The position numbers and the translations under genes are program-made. A stretch of 55,790 nucleotides of DNA from a bacterium (GTDB lineage: Bacteria; UBP4; UBA4092; JAOAEQ01), in NCBI GenBank assembly GCA_026416715.1, contig JAOAEQ010000009.1:49262-105051 (forward strand), given 5' to 3'. Below are positions 45,155 to 53,801 of this stretch, in pieces; positions within the stretch are counted from its first letter, which is position 1, and every line of letters begins with the position of its first letter. The notes beneath the pieces are model-generated. The model was not told the DNA's origin. It did no database searches and was given only the letters and a program-made list of their open reading frames with translations.

Positions 45155-46735
45155 ATGTTAGATGTCATAATAAAAAACGGGCAGATTCTTGACGGAACCG
45201 GAAACCCGGGATATATCGCTGATATTGGAATAATTGGAGACCGAATAGTAGAAATTGGTAATCTACCGAATGCAGCTGGAGCTCGAGTTATTCATGCTAC
45301 TGGATTAACGGTTTCTTCCGGTTTTATTGATATTCATTCGCATACGGACGTAGAGTTATTAGTTAATGCGCGTGCGGAAAGTAAAATCCGGCAGGGGATA
45401 ACTACCGAAGTTTCCGGTAACTGCGGGTCAACTCCGTTTCCGTACGGGAGAAATGGATTGACTGGGACAAAAAAATGGCTGGCGCGGTATGGATTAGAAT
45501 TAGACTGGTCAACTTGCGGCGAGTTTCTTGAACGATTAGAGAAACAAGGTATAGGTATAAACTATGCAACTTATATCGGACAAGGGAATATCCGCGCAGC
45601 AGTTATGGGTGAAGATGACCGGAAACCAACCGCAGAAGAAATTGCATTAATGCAAAATGAAGTCGCGAAAGCGATGGAAGAAGGAGCATTTGGTCTTTCA
45701 ACCGGACTGATATATCCACCAGGAAGTTTCGCTACCACTGAAGAAATTGTGGAACTTGCAAAAATTGCGGCACAGTATGGTGGGATATACTCCACGCATA
45801 TGCGTAGTGAAGGGAAATTTCTTCTCGAAGCGATTGAAGAGGCAATAACGATTTGCAAACATGCTGGGATTCCGGTGCAAATTGCACATCTGAAAGTTTC
45901 TGGGAATCGGAATTGGGGGAAAGCGAAGTTTGCGATTGAAAAAATTGCTATTGCGCGGAATAACCTTCTGCCAGTGAGTGCGGACAGATATCCCTATATT
46001 GCGTCAGCAACTGGGCTCGATTCATTAATCCCTCTATGGGCACATAACGGCGGAATGGATGCATTGCTTAGTCGATTACGTGACCCTGAAACTAGGAGTC
46101 AAATTGCGGATGAAATGCTTGAAAATATTGGAGAAGAATCGGGTTGGGAAGATACCATCATTTCGAGTGTGGTTACCGAAGCGAATAAACCGTTTGAAGG
46201 GAAGAATCTCAAGGAAATCGCTGCAATGCGAAATCAGGATATAACCGAAACTATATTTGATTTACTAATTGAAGAAGAAGGACAGATCAGCGCGATATTT
46301 TTCTCGATGAATGAGGAGGAGACCGATTATATTTTATCGCAACCTTTTGTTTCAATTGGGACTGATGCCGGCGCAAAAGCGCCGTATGGACCTTTGAGCG
46401 AAGGGAAACCGCATCCGAGAGCGTATGGAACATTTCCACGCGCGATTGCGGTTTATTGTCGAGAGAAAAAATTATTTGCGTTACCTGAGCTCATCAGAAA
46501 AATGACTTTGTTCAATGCTGAAAAAATCGGATTAGTTGAGCGAGGGAAAATCCAGAGAGGATACTATGCTGATATAGTAGTGTTCGATGCGGCAAAAATA
46601 ACCGATACTGCGACTTTCTTAGACCCGCATCAGTTTCCGAAAGGAATAGAGTTGGTTATGGTAAACGGCAAAATCGTAGTTGAAAAAGGCGGACATACCG
46701 GTATTCTGGCGGGAAAGGTGTTAAGAAAGAGATAA
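45155..46735 (+). CDS. N-acyl-D-amino-acid deacylase (D-aminoacylase family)
   Basis: 526 residues from ATG 45155, which begins at 'MLDVIIKNGQILDGTG'; the upstream start at 45128 would overlap the ATPase gene. Zinc amidohydrolase of the D-aminoacylase type: metal motif 'GFIDIHSHTDVELL', conserved Cys in 'EVSGNCGSTPFPYG', 'GLSTGLIYPPGSFA', 'YSTHMRSEG', 'IAHLKVSG', and the metal Asp in 'VSIGTDAGAKAPYG'. Ends with the usual 'ADIVVFD' and 'VMVNGKIVVEKGGHTG'. It frees D-amino acids from N-acyl derivatives, perhaps from peptidoglycan fragments. It is probably co-transcribed with the ATPase. Confidence 0.9.
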   Translation: MLDVIIKNGQILDGTGNPGYIADIGIIGDRIVEIGNLPNAAGARVIHATGLTVSSGFIDIHSHTDVELLVNARAESKIRQGITTEVSGNCGSTPFPYGRNGLTGTKKWLARYGLELDWSTCGEFLERLEKQGIGINYATYIGQGNIRAAVMGEDDRKPTAEEIALMQNEVAKAMEEGAFGLSTGLIYPPGSFATTEEIVELAKIAAQYGGIYSTHMRSEGKFLLEAIEEAITICKHAGIPVQIAHLKVSGNRNWGKAKFAIEKIAIARNNLLPVSADRYPYIASATGLDSLIPLWAHNGGMDALLSRLRDPETRSQIADEMLENIGEESGWEDTIISSVVTEANKPFEGKNLKEIAAMRNQDITETIFDLLIEEEGQISAIFFSMNEEETDYILSQPFVSIGTDAGAKAPYGPLSEGKPHPRAYGTFPRAIAVYCREKKLFALPELIRKMTLFNAEKIGLVERGKIQRGYYADIVVFDAAKITDTATFLDPHQFPKGIELVMVNGKIVVEKGGHTGILAGKVLRKR

Positions 46736-46824
46736 CTGCAACAATAATTATTTCAGGAATTTATTGTTTCGTGGTAAAATAAACGTACTTTGTTTTATTG
46801 AAAGGAGGGACAATAAATAAAGAT

Positions 46825-47247
46825 ATGAATAAGAAAAAAATTATTGATATGCTGAATGCCGACCGAGCAGATGAATTAGCTGCGATAATTCAATATATGG
46901 GTCATCATTATGAAGCGGATGGATTGGAAAGTCCAGCGATAATAGAAAAGTTTAAAGAAACCGCTAAAGATGAAATGCGACATGCGGAGATGCTTGGGGA
47001 ACGGATAAATTACCTTGGTGGCGAACCGACTAAAAAACCCTCGGAAATCAAAAAAGGCGGAAATTTAAAAAAGATGATTCAGGATGACCTTGATGGTGAG
47101 AATAAGGCGATTAAAAATTATAAAGAACATATCAAAATCGCTGCTGCTGAAGGTGATACCACTACTCGGTTAATGCTAGAAGAGATTTTATCTGATGAAG
47201 AGGGTCATGCGGACGCATGGGAAACGACACTTGGAATCAAGAAGTAA
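46825..47247 (+). CDS. Ferritin-like diiron protein
   Basis: 140 residues from ATG 46825. A strong Shine-Dalgarno AAAGGAGGG lies at 46801-46809, unusually far (about 15 nt) from the ATG; a TTG at 46798 lies before it. Four helices carry the diiron ligands: 'NADRADELAAIIQYMGHH' (Glu), 'AKDEMRHAEMLGERI' (ExxH), 'QDDLDGENKAIKNYKEHI' (Glu) and 'LSDEEGHADAWE' (ExxH). It resembles bacterioferritin/rubrerythrin-like ferritins without a rubredoxin domain. It would store iron or reduce peroxide in the cytoplasm. It ends at a strong terminator. Confidence 0.87.
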   Translation: MNKKKIIDMLNADRADELAAIIQYMGHHYEADGLESPAIIEKFKETAKDEMRHAEMLGERINYLGGEPTKKPSEIKKGGNLKKMIQDDLDGENKAIKNYKEHIKIAAAEGDTTTRLMLEEILSDEEGHADAWETTLGIKK

Positions 47248-47272
47248 TCAGAAAATCATATTTTTACCTAGA

Positions 47273-47312
47273 AGCAGTAGATATTATATCTAATATCTAC
47301 TGCTTTTTTTTT
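47273..47312 (+). terminator. Rho-independent terminator after the ferritin-like gene
   Basis: A perfect 14-bp stem (AGCAGTAGATATTA with TAATATCTACTGCT), a 4-nt loop and a run of nine T. It is 26 nt past the stop codon. This is the clearest intrinsic terminator in the window. Confidence 0.93.
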
Positions 47313-47568
47313 GAATAGTCCTAACCCTTGTGACATAAGGTTCAGGGAGTATTGCTTCTTAATAACATAAAGTAAACTATGTTCCTAAATTACTAATAGC
47401 GCTAGCTGATAGGAATGATTTAGGATAAAATATTTAAAGTATCCATGATTAAGCTAAACCTAGAGTAGATGGTAAACTATTTTCGCTATTTAAAGATAGT
47501 GGCTCTCGATGAATTAAAGCACAATAATTATTAATTCGATCGTTGGAGTCATATGTTAATTTAATCTT

Positions 47569-48687
47569 ATGCGAGCAATATTAGCATTAGAAGACGGAAC
47601 AATATTTCATGGACGGTCGTTTGGTGCTGAAGGTGAAGGATATGGCGAAGTAGTGTTCAACACCAGCATGACCGGATATCAGGAGATATTAACCGATCCA
47701 TCGTATAAAGGGCAAATTGTTACCATGACCTATCCGTTGATAGGGAATTATGGAATTAATCCAGAAGATATCGAATCACGTCGTCCGTGGGTTGAGGGAT
47801 TTATAGTTCGCGAATTAAGTGTACAACCTAGTAATTGGCGAAGTTCCAGCAGTTTATCCGAATATCTAATCAAACACAATATTGTTGGAATTGAAGGGAT
47901 TGATACACGAGCATTAACTAAACACCTTCGAGATAACGGGGTAAAAAAAGGGGTTATTTCAACGATTGACCATAATCCGAAACGATTGGTTGAAAAAGCG
48001 ATTGCATCACCGGGACTTATCGGCCGTGATTTGGTAAGAGAAGTTACAATTGATAAGCCGTATGAATTTAATCCGCAAGAGGAGATATATTCTAACCTTG
48101 GACCACAGCCGATTGAACCGCAGTTCCATGTGGTTGCGTTCGATTGCGGTATGAAAACGAATATTTTACGAATGTTAACATCCCGTGGATGTAGGGTAAC
48201 CGTTGTTCCGGCACATACAACAGCCGACCAGGTTTTATCATATAATCCGGACGGAATTTTTCTCTCTAATGGACCCGGTGACCCAGAAGGAGTCCCGTAT
48301 CTATTCAATGAACTTAAAAAATTGTTAGATAAAAAACCGATTTTCGGTATCTGTTTAGGGCATCAAATGCTTGGGTTAGCGTTTGGGGGGAAAACTTTTA
48401 AACTTAAATTTGGTCATCGGGGGGCGAATCAACCGGTGAAATATGTTGCTACCGGTAGAGTGGAAATCACGACACAAAACCATGGGTTCGCTGTAGATAT
48501 GAACTCATTGAATGGAAGCGGATTACAGCAAACGCATATAAATTTAAATGATATGACTAACGAAGGATTTGAACATACGGAACTCCCCATATTTAGCGTG
48601 CAATATCATCCGGAAGCGAGTCCAGGACCTCATGATGCTCATTATTTATTTGATAAGTTTATTCGACTGATAGAAAAATATAAATGA
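47569..48687 (+). CDS. carA: Carbamoyl-phosphate synthase small subunit (glutaminase)
   Basis: 372 residues, full length. It supplies ammonia from glutamine for carbamoyl phosphate, needed in arginine and pyrimidine synthesis. N-terminal domain: '[20 protein letters not shown]', '[20 protein letters not shown]', '[15 protein letters not shown]'. Class I amidotransferase domain: '[14 protein letters not shown]', nucleophile Cys in '[16 protein letters not shown]' (about 261), '[10 protein letters not shown]' and '[21 protein letters not shown]'. The large subunit gene carB does not follow, so it must lie elsewhere. It is preceded by a 256-bp gap with the terminator of the ferritin-like gene. 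Confidence 0.97.
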   Translation: MRAILALEDGTIFHGRSFGAEGEGYGEVVFNTSMTGYQEILTDPSYKGQIVTMTYPLIGNYGINPEDIESRRPWVEGFIVRELSVQPSNWRSSSSLSEYLIKHNIVGIEGIDTRALTKHLRDNGVKKGVISTIDHNPKRLVEKAIASPGLIGRDLVREVTIDKPYEFNPQEEIYSNLGPQPIEPQFHVVAFDCGMKTNILRMLTSRGCRVTVVPAHTTADQVLSYNPDGIFLSNGPGDPEGVPYLFNELKKLLDKKPIFGICLGHQMLGLAFGGKTFKLKFGHRGANQPVKYVATGRVEITTQNHGFAVDMNSLNGSGLQQTHINLNDMTNEGFEHTELPIFSVQYHPEASPGPHDAHYLFDKFIRLIEKYK

Positions 48688-48792
48688 AAGGAAGAGTAAA
48701 GATTTTAGAAGATGCTTAGATGTTTCCGGGTTTAAACGGAGTGGCTTCATCTGTTTCCATCTGTATGAATCCGTTTGCATCGTTGGTTATTT

Positions 48793-49416
48793 ATGAAATG
48801 GCGATTTATTCCTAAAGAAGAAAAATTTTTTGATATGTTTCAAGACCAAGCTAACCATGTGGTTAAAGCGGCAAAAGCATTGGTTAATATTCTAGAAAAT
48901 TATAGTCTTGAAACGATTGACACGAAAGCAGCTGAAATCCGAACTGCAGAACACGAAGGCGATATTTTGTGTCACGATATTATCCGGAAACTCAACCAGA
49001 CGTTTGTTACTCCATTCGATCGTGAAGATATCTATTCATTAACCACGCGATTAGATGATGTTCTCGATTTGATTGAAGGAACAGTCAATCGGCTAAAGAT
49101 GTATAAAATCCAGCAGGTTACCCCAGAATTAATTACGATAGCTAAAATTGTTCTATTATCCTGCGAAGAAATATTGCATGCGATTCGAAAAATGCATGAG
49201 TTGCCTCGGATTGCTGACCATTGTATCGAAATTAACCGGTTAGAAAATGAAGCGGATTTGGTAACCCGACAAATTATCGCACATCTATTTGATAATACGT
49301 CAAATCCGATAGAAATTATTAAATGGAAAGAAATATATGAATATGTAGAACTTGCGACAGATAAATGTGAAGATATTGCCAATATTCTAGAAGGGATAAT
49401 GCTGAAAAACGTGTAA
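48793..49416 (+). CDS. DUF47 (PhoU-like) phosphate transport accessory protein
   Basis: 207 residues from ATG 48793. It has the DUF47 helical pattern: 'EEKFFDMFQDQANHVVKAAK', 'AEIRTAEHEGDILCHDIIRK' and 'FVTPFDREDIYSLTTRLDDV', with 'EIIKWKEIYEYVELATDKCE' near the end, repeating the E-x3-D metal motifs of PhoU relatives. DUF47 proteins partner with Pit transporters, and a Pit gene follows after 102 bp. It is soluble and would modulate phosphate or metal-phosphate uptake. Confidence 0.92.
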   Translation: MKWRFIPKEEKFFDMFQDQANHVVKAAKALVNILENYSLETIDTKAAEIRTAEHEGDILCHDIIRKLNQTFVTPFDREDIYSLTTRLDDVLDLIEGTVNRLKMYKIQQVTPELITIAKIVLLSCEEILHAIRKMHELPRIADHCIEINRLENEADLVTRQIIAHLFDNTSNPIEIIKWKEIYEYVELATDKCEDIANILEGIMLKNV

Positions 49417-49518
49417 GCTATATAGATGGTTACGAAAGAGATGAGATTCAAACGGATAGTTACGTAATGTATCGATTAATTTAATAACCGCTTGATAAAA
49501 AGATGTTACGGGAGGGGT

Positions 49519-50544
49519 ATGGTAACTCTGGTAGTGATAATTATACTTATTGCATTAATGTTTGATTTTTATAATGGAATGAATGACGCAGCGAATTCAA
49601 TTGCTACGGTAGTTTCAACACAAGTTTTAAAACCATGGCAAGCGGTCATCTGGGCAGCATTTTTTAATTTCGTTGCCGCGTTTGGCGGTTATATTCCTTT
49701 CTTGAGTGGTGTACTTGGTCTCCACGTAGCAAATACTATTGGGAAAGGAGTAGTCAATCCAGCTTATGTTGACCAATGGCTGGTTCTTGCTACCCTAATC
49801 GGGGCAATCGTTTGGTCTGCATACTGTACACATTCCGGAATACCAATAAGCATCTCGCATTCTTTAGTTGGCGGATTTGCCGGAGCTGCTCTCGTTAAAG
49901 CTGGAATTGGTGCGCTGGTACTAAAAGGAATAATTAAGACGGCGATATTTATTTTCATTGCGCCGATTTTAGGCCTAATACTTGGATTGTTACTTATGAT
50001 AATTGTTTACTGGCTATTCCAAAGGCAACCCCCACGGCGGATCGATAAATATTTTCGAAAACTACAGTTGATTTCCGCTGCATCATATAGTCTTGGTCAC
50101 GGAACAAATGATGCGCAAAAAACCATGGGAATTATTGCTGTTTTATTATTTACCACACCGGGCACTTTTTATTATGGAAAACCATTTGAAGTCCCGTTCT
50201 GGGTTGTTATCACATGCCATTTTATGATTGCTATGGGAACAATGGCTGGTGGTTGGTTTGTTATTAAAACATTAGGACAGCGGATAACCAAACTCAAGCC
50301 AGTGCATGGATTTTGTGCTGAGACCGGCGGAGCAATAACCTTATTTATCGCGAGTGCATTCGGTATTCCAGTTAGCACCACGCATACAATAACTGGTGCC
50401 GTGATGGGAGTCGGAACAACACATCGGATAAGTGCAGTACGTTGGGGTGTAGCGCGTAGTATCGTTTTAGCGTGGATTTTAACGATACCGGTTTCTGCGG
50501 GTATTGCTGCGATAATTTATGCTGTATTAACCCTATTTAAGTAA
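49519..50544 (+). CDS. Inorganic phosphate transporter, Pit family
   Basis: 341 residues from ATG 49519, with GGGAGGGG just upstream; a TTG or ATG earlier is not supported. Signature Pit duplications: 'FDFYNGMNDAANSIATVVST' near the N-terminus and 'YSLGHGTNDAQKTMGIIAV' in the middle, plus 'THSGIPISISHSLVGGFAGA' and 'FGIPVSTTHTITGAVMGVG'. About ten transmembrane helices. It imports phosphate as a metal complex using the proton or sodium gradient. Together with the DUF47 gene it forms a low-affinity phosphate uptake pair. Confidence 0.94.
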   Translation: MVTLVVIIILIALMFDFYNGMNDAANSIATVVSTQVLKPWQAVIWAAFFNFVAAFGGYIPFLSGVLGLHVANTIGKGVVNPAYVDQWLVLATLIGAIVWSAYCTHSGIPISISHSLVGGFAGAALVKAGIGALVLKGIIKTAIFIFIAPILGLILGLLLMIIVYWLFQRQPPRRIDKYFRKLQLISAASYSLGHGTNDAQKTMGIIAVLLFTTPGTFYYGKPFEVPFWVVITCHFMIAMGTMAGGWFVIKTLGQRITKLKPVHGFCAETGGAITLFIASAFGIPVSTTHTITGAVMGVGTTHRISAVRWGVARSIVLAWILTIPVSAGIAAIIYAVLTLFK

Positions 50545-50579
50545 ATTCTACCATCAGGTTTAGTTTTATAGTGTAGTAT

Positions 50580-52241
50580 TTACTGCGCACCTTTCCCGAG
50601 TAAAACCACGCCAATTGTTCTTATGATAATATATAAATCAAACAAGAACGATTTCCTCCGAACATATTCAACGTCATATTTCAACCAGCCTTCCAAAGGT
50701 AATTCACTCCGTCCGCTAACCTGCCATAAACCAGTGATGCCAGGTGGAACGGTTTGTCGGATTGCTAACCATTGTTTCACTTGCTCAACGTTCACGGTTC
50801 GTTTCGGATTCAATAGTTCCGGATGCTCAATATCATCTTGGGGTAAGGGACGTGGACCCACTAAACTCATTGTTCCATTCAGCACGTTAAATAATTGCGG
50901 AAGTTCGTCTAAACTCCATTTCCGCAAGAAATAACCGAATTTGGTAATTCGGGGGTCATTTTCAATTTTAAATACCGGACCATCAAGTTTACTTAAATGA
51001 CGCACGTTTTCTTTCATCGCATGAGCATTGGCAACCATAGTTCTGAATTTATAGAAAGTAAAATATTTTCCATCTTTACCCAATCGCTTCTGCTTAAAAA
51101 TAATCGGACCGGGTGAAGTAAGTTTAATTAAACATCCTATAACCAAAAGAATTGGCGATATAAGCAGGAGTACTATCATGGCAACAACAATATCAAAAAT
51201 CCGTTTTATCCTTGGATAGGTTTTCTGCCGAATCCGTTCAGTAAAGAAGATAAAAAATCCCCAAACAGCACCAAACAAGAAAACCACTGACCGACTGATG
51301 AGATATATTGGTGAAACTAGCCCGACAGCTAGGTCTTTTTGTGCCGTTCTAAACGCAAACGGGAGTGTGGTGGCTAATAAAACTAGAAAGGAAATTAGAG
51401 AGGTCATCCCCAACATTTTGTCAAATAAGGTATTTGTGTGAAAATAACGAAGCATTTCATGCGTCAACCAAAGAAACCCGGATACAAGAGTTAGAAAAAC
51501 TAAAATAATTTGCAATTTTAAAGTTTGCGGTGTATAACTATCCTGTGCCATTTTCCGTGGATGTCTCCGATATGCTAACATTCGCCAATAAGCGCGGGTA
51601 AGTTTGAGATAGAGATAAGAGCAGAAGGTTTCCGCATGCTGATGGTAAACTATTGCTGTCGGCTGAAATACCATTTTATAATTCTGCTGCGCGAGTTTAT
51701 ACGATAGTTCAACATCTTCATTATTAGCGACAGCAAACTGGGGGTCGAAACCACCAACCGAAAGGAAAATCTCTCTTCTAAATCCTGCAGAATAGGAATC
51801 AACGAAATCAATATATTTGAATTTTTTTAATCGTTCGTATCTCTCTTCAAACTCTGCCTGGGCGAACCGTGCGCTGAGTTGTTTTTGCTTGGTTAAATAG
51901 ATTCCTTTAACCCCAACCACTTCAGAATCGGATTTAAACGGTTTCAGCATCTGTTCAATCCAATCCGCTTCGGGAACGCAATCACTATCGGTAAACAAGA
52001 TTATCTCGCCAGTCGCGATTTTAGCGCCGAGATTTCGCGCCATAGCCGGACCTTGATTCTCTTCTCGAACATAACGCACCGGAAACTGTTGCGCGATTTC
52101 CGGCGTTTTATCAGTAGAACCGTCGTCAACAACAATAACTTCGTATCGGTCTCGTGGAATAGTCTGATTCAGAAGCGCTGTTAAACATTCGCCAATTGTA
52201 GTTTCAGCGTTATATGCTGGAACGATGACTGAAATATACAT
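50580..52241 (-). CDS. Glycosyltransferase family 2 fused to polyprenyl-phosphate sugar-1-phosphate transferase
   Basis: 553 residues. The N-terminal part (1-230) is a GT2 enzyme: 'VIVPAYNAETTIGECL', 'VIVVDDGSTDKTPEIA', 'ILFTDSDCVPEADWI' (DxD) and 'AVANNEDVELSYKL'. Hydrophobic helices follow (about 245-345), then a WcaJ/bacterial sugar transferase (about 350-553): 'KRIFDIVVAMIVLLLISP', 'FKQKRLGKDGKYFTFYKFRT', 'KWSLDELPQLFNVLNG', 'MSLVGPRPLP' and 'PGITGLWQVSGRSELPLE'. The second half starts a lipid-linked glycan on undecaprenyl phosphate; the first would add a sugar. One polypeptide with both steps is unusual. It ends a minus-strand group with the radical SAM and phosphatase-like genes. Confidence 0.9.
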   Translation of the reverse strand: MYISVIVPAYNAETTIGECLTALLNQTIPRDRYEVIVVDDGSTDKTPEIAQQFPVRYVREENQGPAMARNLGAKIATGEIILFTDSDCVPEADWIEQMLKPFKSDSEVVGVKGIYLTKQKQLSARFAQAEFEERYERLKKFKYIDFVDSYSAGFRREIFLSVGGFDPQFAVANNEDVELSYKLAQQNYKMVFQPTAIVYHQHAETFCSYLYLKLTRAYWRMLAYRRHPRKMAQDSYTPQTLKLQIILVFLTLVSGFLWLTHEMLRYFHTNTLFDKMLGMTSLISFLVLLATTLPFAFRTAQKDLAVGLVSPIYLISRSVVFLFGAVWGFFIFFTERIRQKTYPRIKRIFDIVVAMIVLLLISPILLVIGCLIKLTSPGPIIFKQKRLGKDGKYFTFYKFRTMVANAHAMKENVRHLSKLDGPVFKIENDPRITKFGYFLRKWSLDELPQLFNVLNGTMSLVGPRPLPQDDIEHPELLNPKRTVNVEQVKQWLAIRQTVPPGITGLWQVSGRSELPLEGWLKYDVEYVRRKSFLFDLYIIIRTIGVVLLGKGAQ

Positions 52242-52288
52242 TGTATATCTGAAAACGGGAAATCCGTAATACCCTTGGATCTCGGTTC

Positions 52289-53770
52289 TTACGTTGTTTT
52301 GTTTTTACGGAACGAGCCGAACAATAAATATTTTACAAAGGTACGAAGTGATTTCAATGTCCGTCGAATTTCTTGGGGGTGGATGACCATTTGTTTTAAT
52401 TTATAGAAAATATATTTCGGGCGTAAATAAAATTGGCGTCGTGCATGATCACAAAATATAACTAACTCTGTCTTGGTTAACCCCGGAAGATTAATGACAC
52501 AATTATGCAATCCTTCGCAGGTTAGCCATTGCCGATAGTCTTCGGTACTTAAATAACCTTGCGCTTTATACCATTGATATGCTTCGGTTCCAGGGTAAAC
52601 CATTACCGGATAAAATTGTACGGTATCCGGATTTAACTCTTTAGCATACTCTAGGGTTTGCTGTAACGTTTCTTTGGTTTCCCCGGGGTTCCCTGCCATA
52701 AAGCATCCGTGGATAAGGATTCCGACTTTTCGAGCATCAGCCATAAACTGTTTTGCCCGGTCAATCGTTAATCCTTTTCGAATCCGATTCAGAATATCCT
52801 GATTTCCGCTTTCAAAACCAACGCAGAGTTGCCGGCATCCACCGCGCTTCAAATGTTGTAAGGTCTCGAAATCAACATCTGCCCGAGCATTTGCAGTCCA
52901 GGGAATTCTAAGTTTTTTCTGCTGAATTAAATCTGCTAGTTCCCGACATCGCACGGGATTTGCAGTTAACGTATCGTCTTCAAAAAAGATAGATTTCACT
53001 TGTGGAAAAGTTTGCTGGATATATTCCATTTCCGCAACCACATTGTCAATACTTCGATACCGATATTGCCGACCGTTAACCGTCTGTGGATATACGCAAA
53101 ATATACAATTGTTCGGGCATCCGCGACCGCTAACAATGGTTACCATCGGATATAATGCATTAGGATTAAAGTAATCTTCAATTCGCAAGAACTTTTTATA
53201 TATCTTACTGACAAAAGGAAGTTTATCCAAATCGTTTATCAACGGCCGTTCAGGCGTATGGAAAATCTTTCCGTTCTGGCGATACGTCAATCCTAAAATT
53301 GAATTCAAATTTCGTAGTTCGAAGTTCGAAGAATCATCTAATAATCGAACGAGGTCGAGCAAGGTATATTCATATTCTCCCCGTAAAATATAATCTATTT
53401 TTTCGCTTAATTCTAATGTTTGTTCGGGTAATGCAGTAACGTGAGTACCGACAAGTGCAATTCGGGTATTTGGTACAACTTCTTTTAGCTTTTCAGCTAC
53501 TGCAATATCATTATAAATACTAGGCGTACTTGTATCCAAAACAATCAGATTCGGTTGATAAATTTTTGCTCGTTCAAGCACCTGTGGTAAATCCAATCCG
53601 GCTGCCGGAGCATCAATCAATTCTACTTCATATCCTGCTTCAGCTAAAACACCGGTGGCATACGCTAACCACAATGGATAATAGAGTGTCCCACTCTTTG
53701 TTACCGCAGGGCTTCGTTGTGGTCGAGAGAATTTCTTTAAAAATGGTGGATTTAATAACCAAATTTTCAT
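52289..53770 (-). CDS. B12-binding-domain radical SAM protein
   Basis: 493 residues. Residues about 1-150 form the cobalamin-binding fold ('MKIWLLNPPF', 'YYPLWLAYATGVLAEAGYEV', 'LIDAPAAGLD', 'ALVGTHVTALPEQTLE'). The radical SAM cluster motif is CPNNCIFC after 'VSGRG', about residue 205. 'IFFEDDTLTANPVRCRELAD', 'QLCVGFESGNQDILNRIRKG' and 'HGCFMAGNPGETKETL' follow, typical of the class B SAM methylase-like group. It shares the 'NPP...YP.WLAY..G.L...DAP' pattern with HpnJ-type enzymes, but the substrate is not predictable. Gaps of 31 and 47 bp to its neighbours suggest one operon for a surface lipid or glycan. Confidence 0.88.
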   Translation of the reverse strand: MKIWLLNPPFLKKFSRPQRSPAVTKSGTLYYPLWLAYATGVLAEAGYEVELIDAPAAGLDLPQVLERAKIYQPNLIVLDTSTPSIYNDIAVAEKLKEVVPNTRIALVGTHVTALPEQTLELSEKIDYILRGEYEYTLLDLVRLLDDSSNFELRNLNSILGLTYRQNGKIFHTPERPLINDLDKLPFVSKIYKKFLRIEDYFNPNALYPMVTIVSGRGCPNNCIFCVYPQTVNGRQYRYRSIDNVVAEMEYIQQTFPQVKSIFFEDDTLTANPVRCRELADLIQQKKLRIPWTANARADVDFETLQHLKRGGCRQLCVGFESGNQDILNRIRKGLTIDRAKQFMADARKVGILIHGCFMAGNPGETKETLQQTLEYAKELNPDTVQFYPVMVYPGTEAYQWYKAQGYLSTEDYRQWLTCEGLHNCVINLPGLTKTELVIFCDHARRQFYLRPKYIFYKLKQMVIHPQEIRRTLKSLRTFVKYLLFGSFRKNKTT

Positions 53771-53801
53771 AAACTCGAAATTTGCATATCAATTTAGACT
53801 T

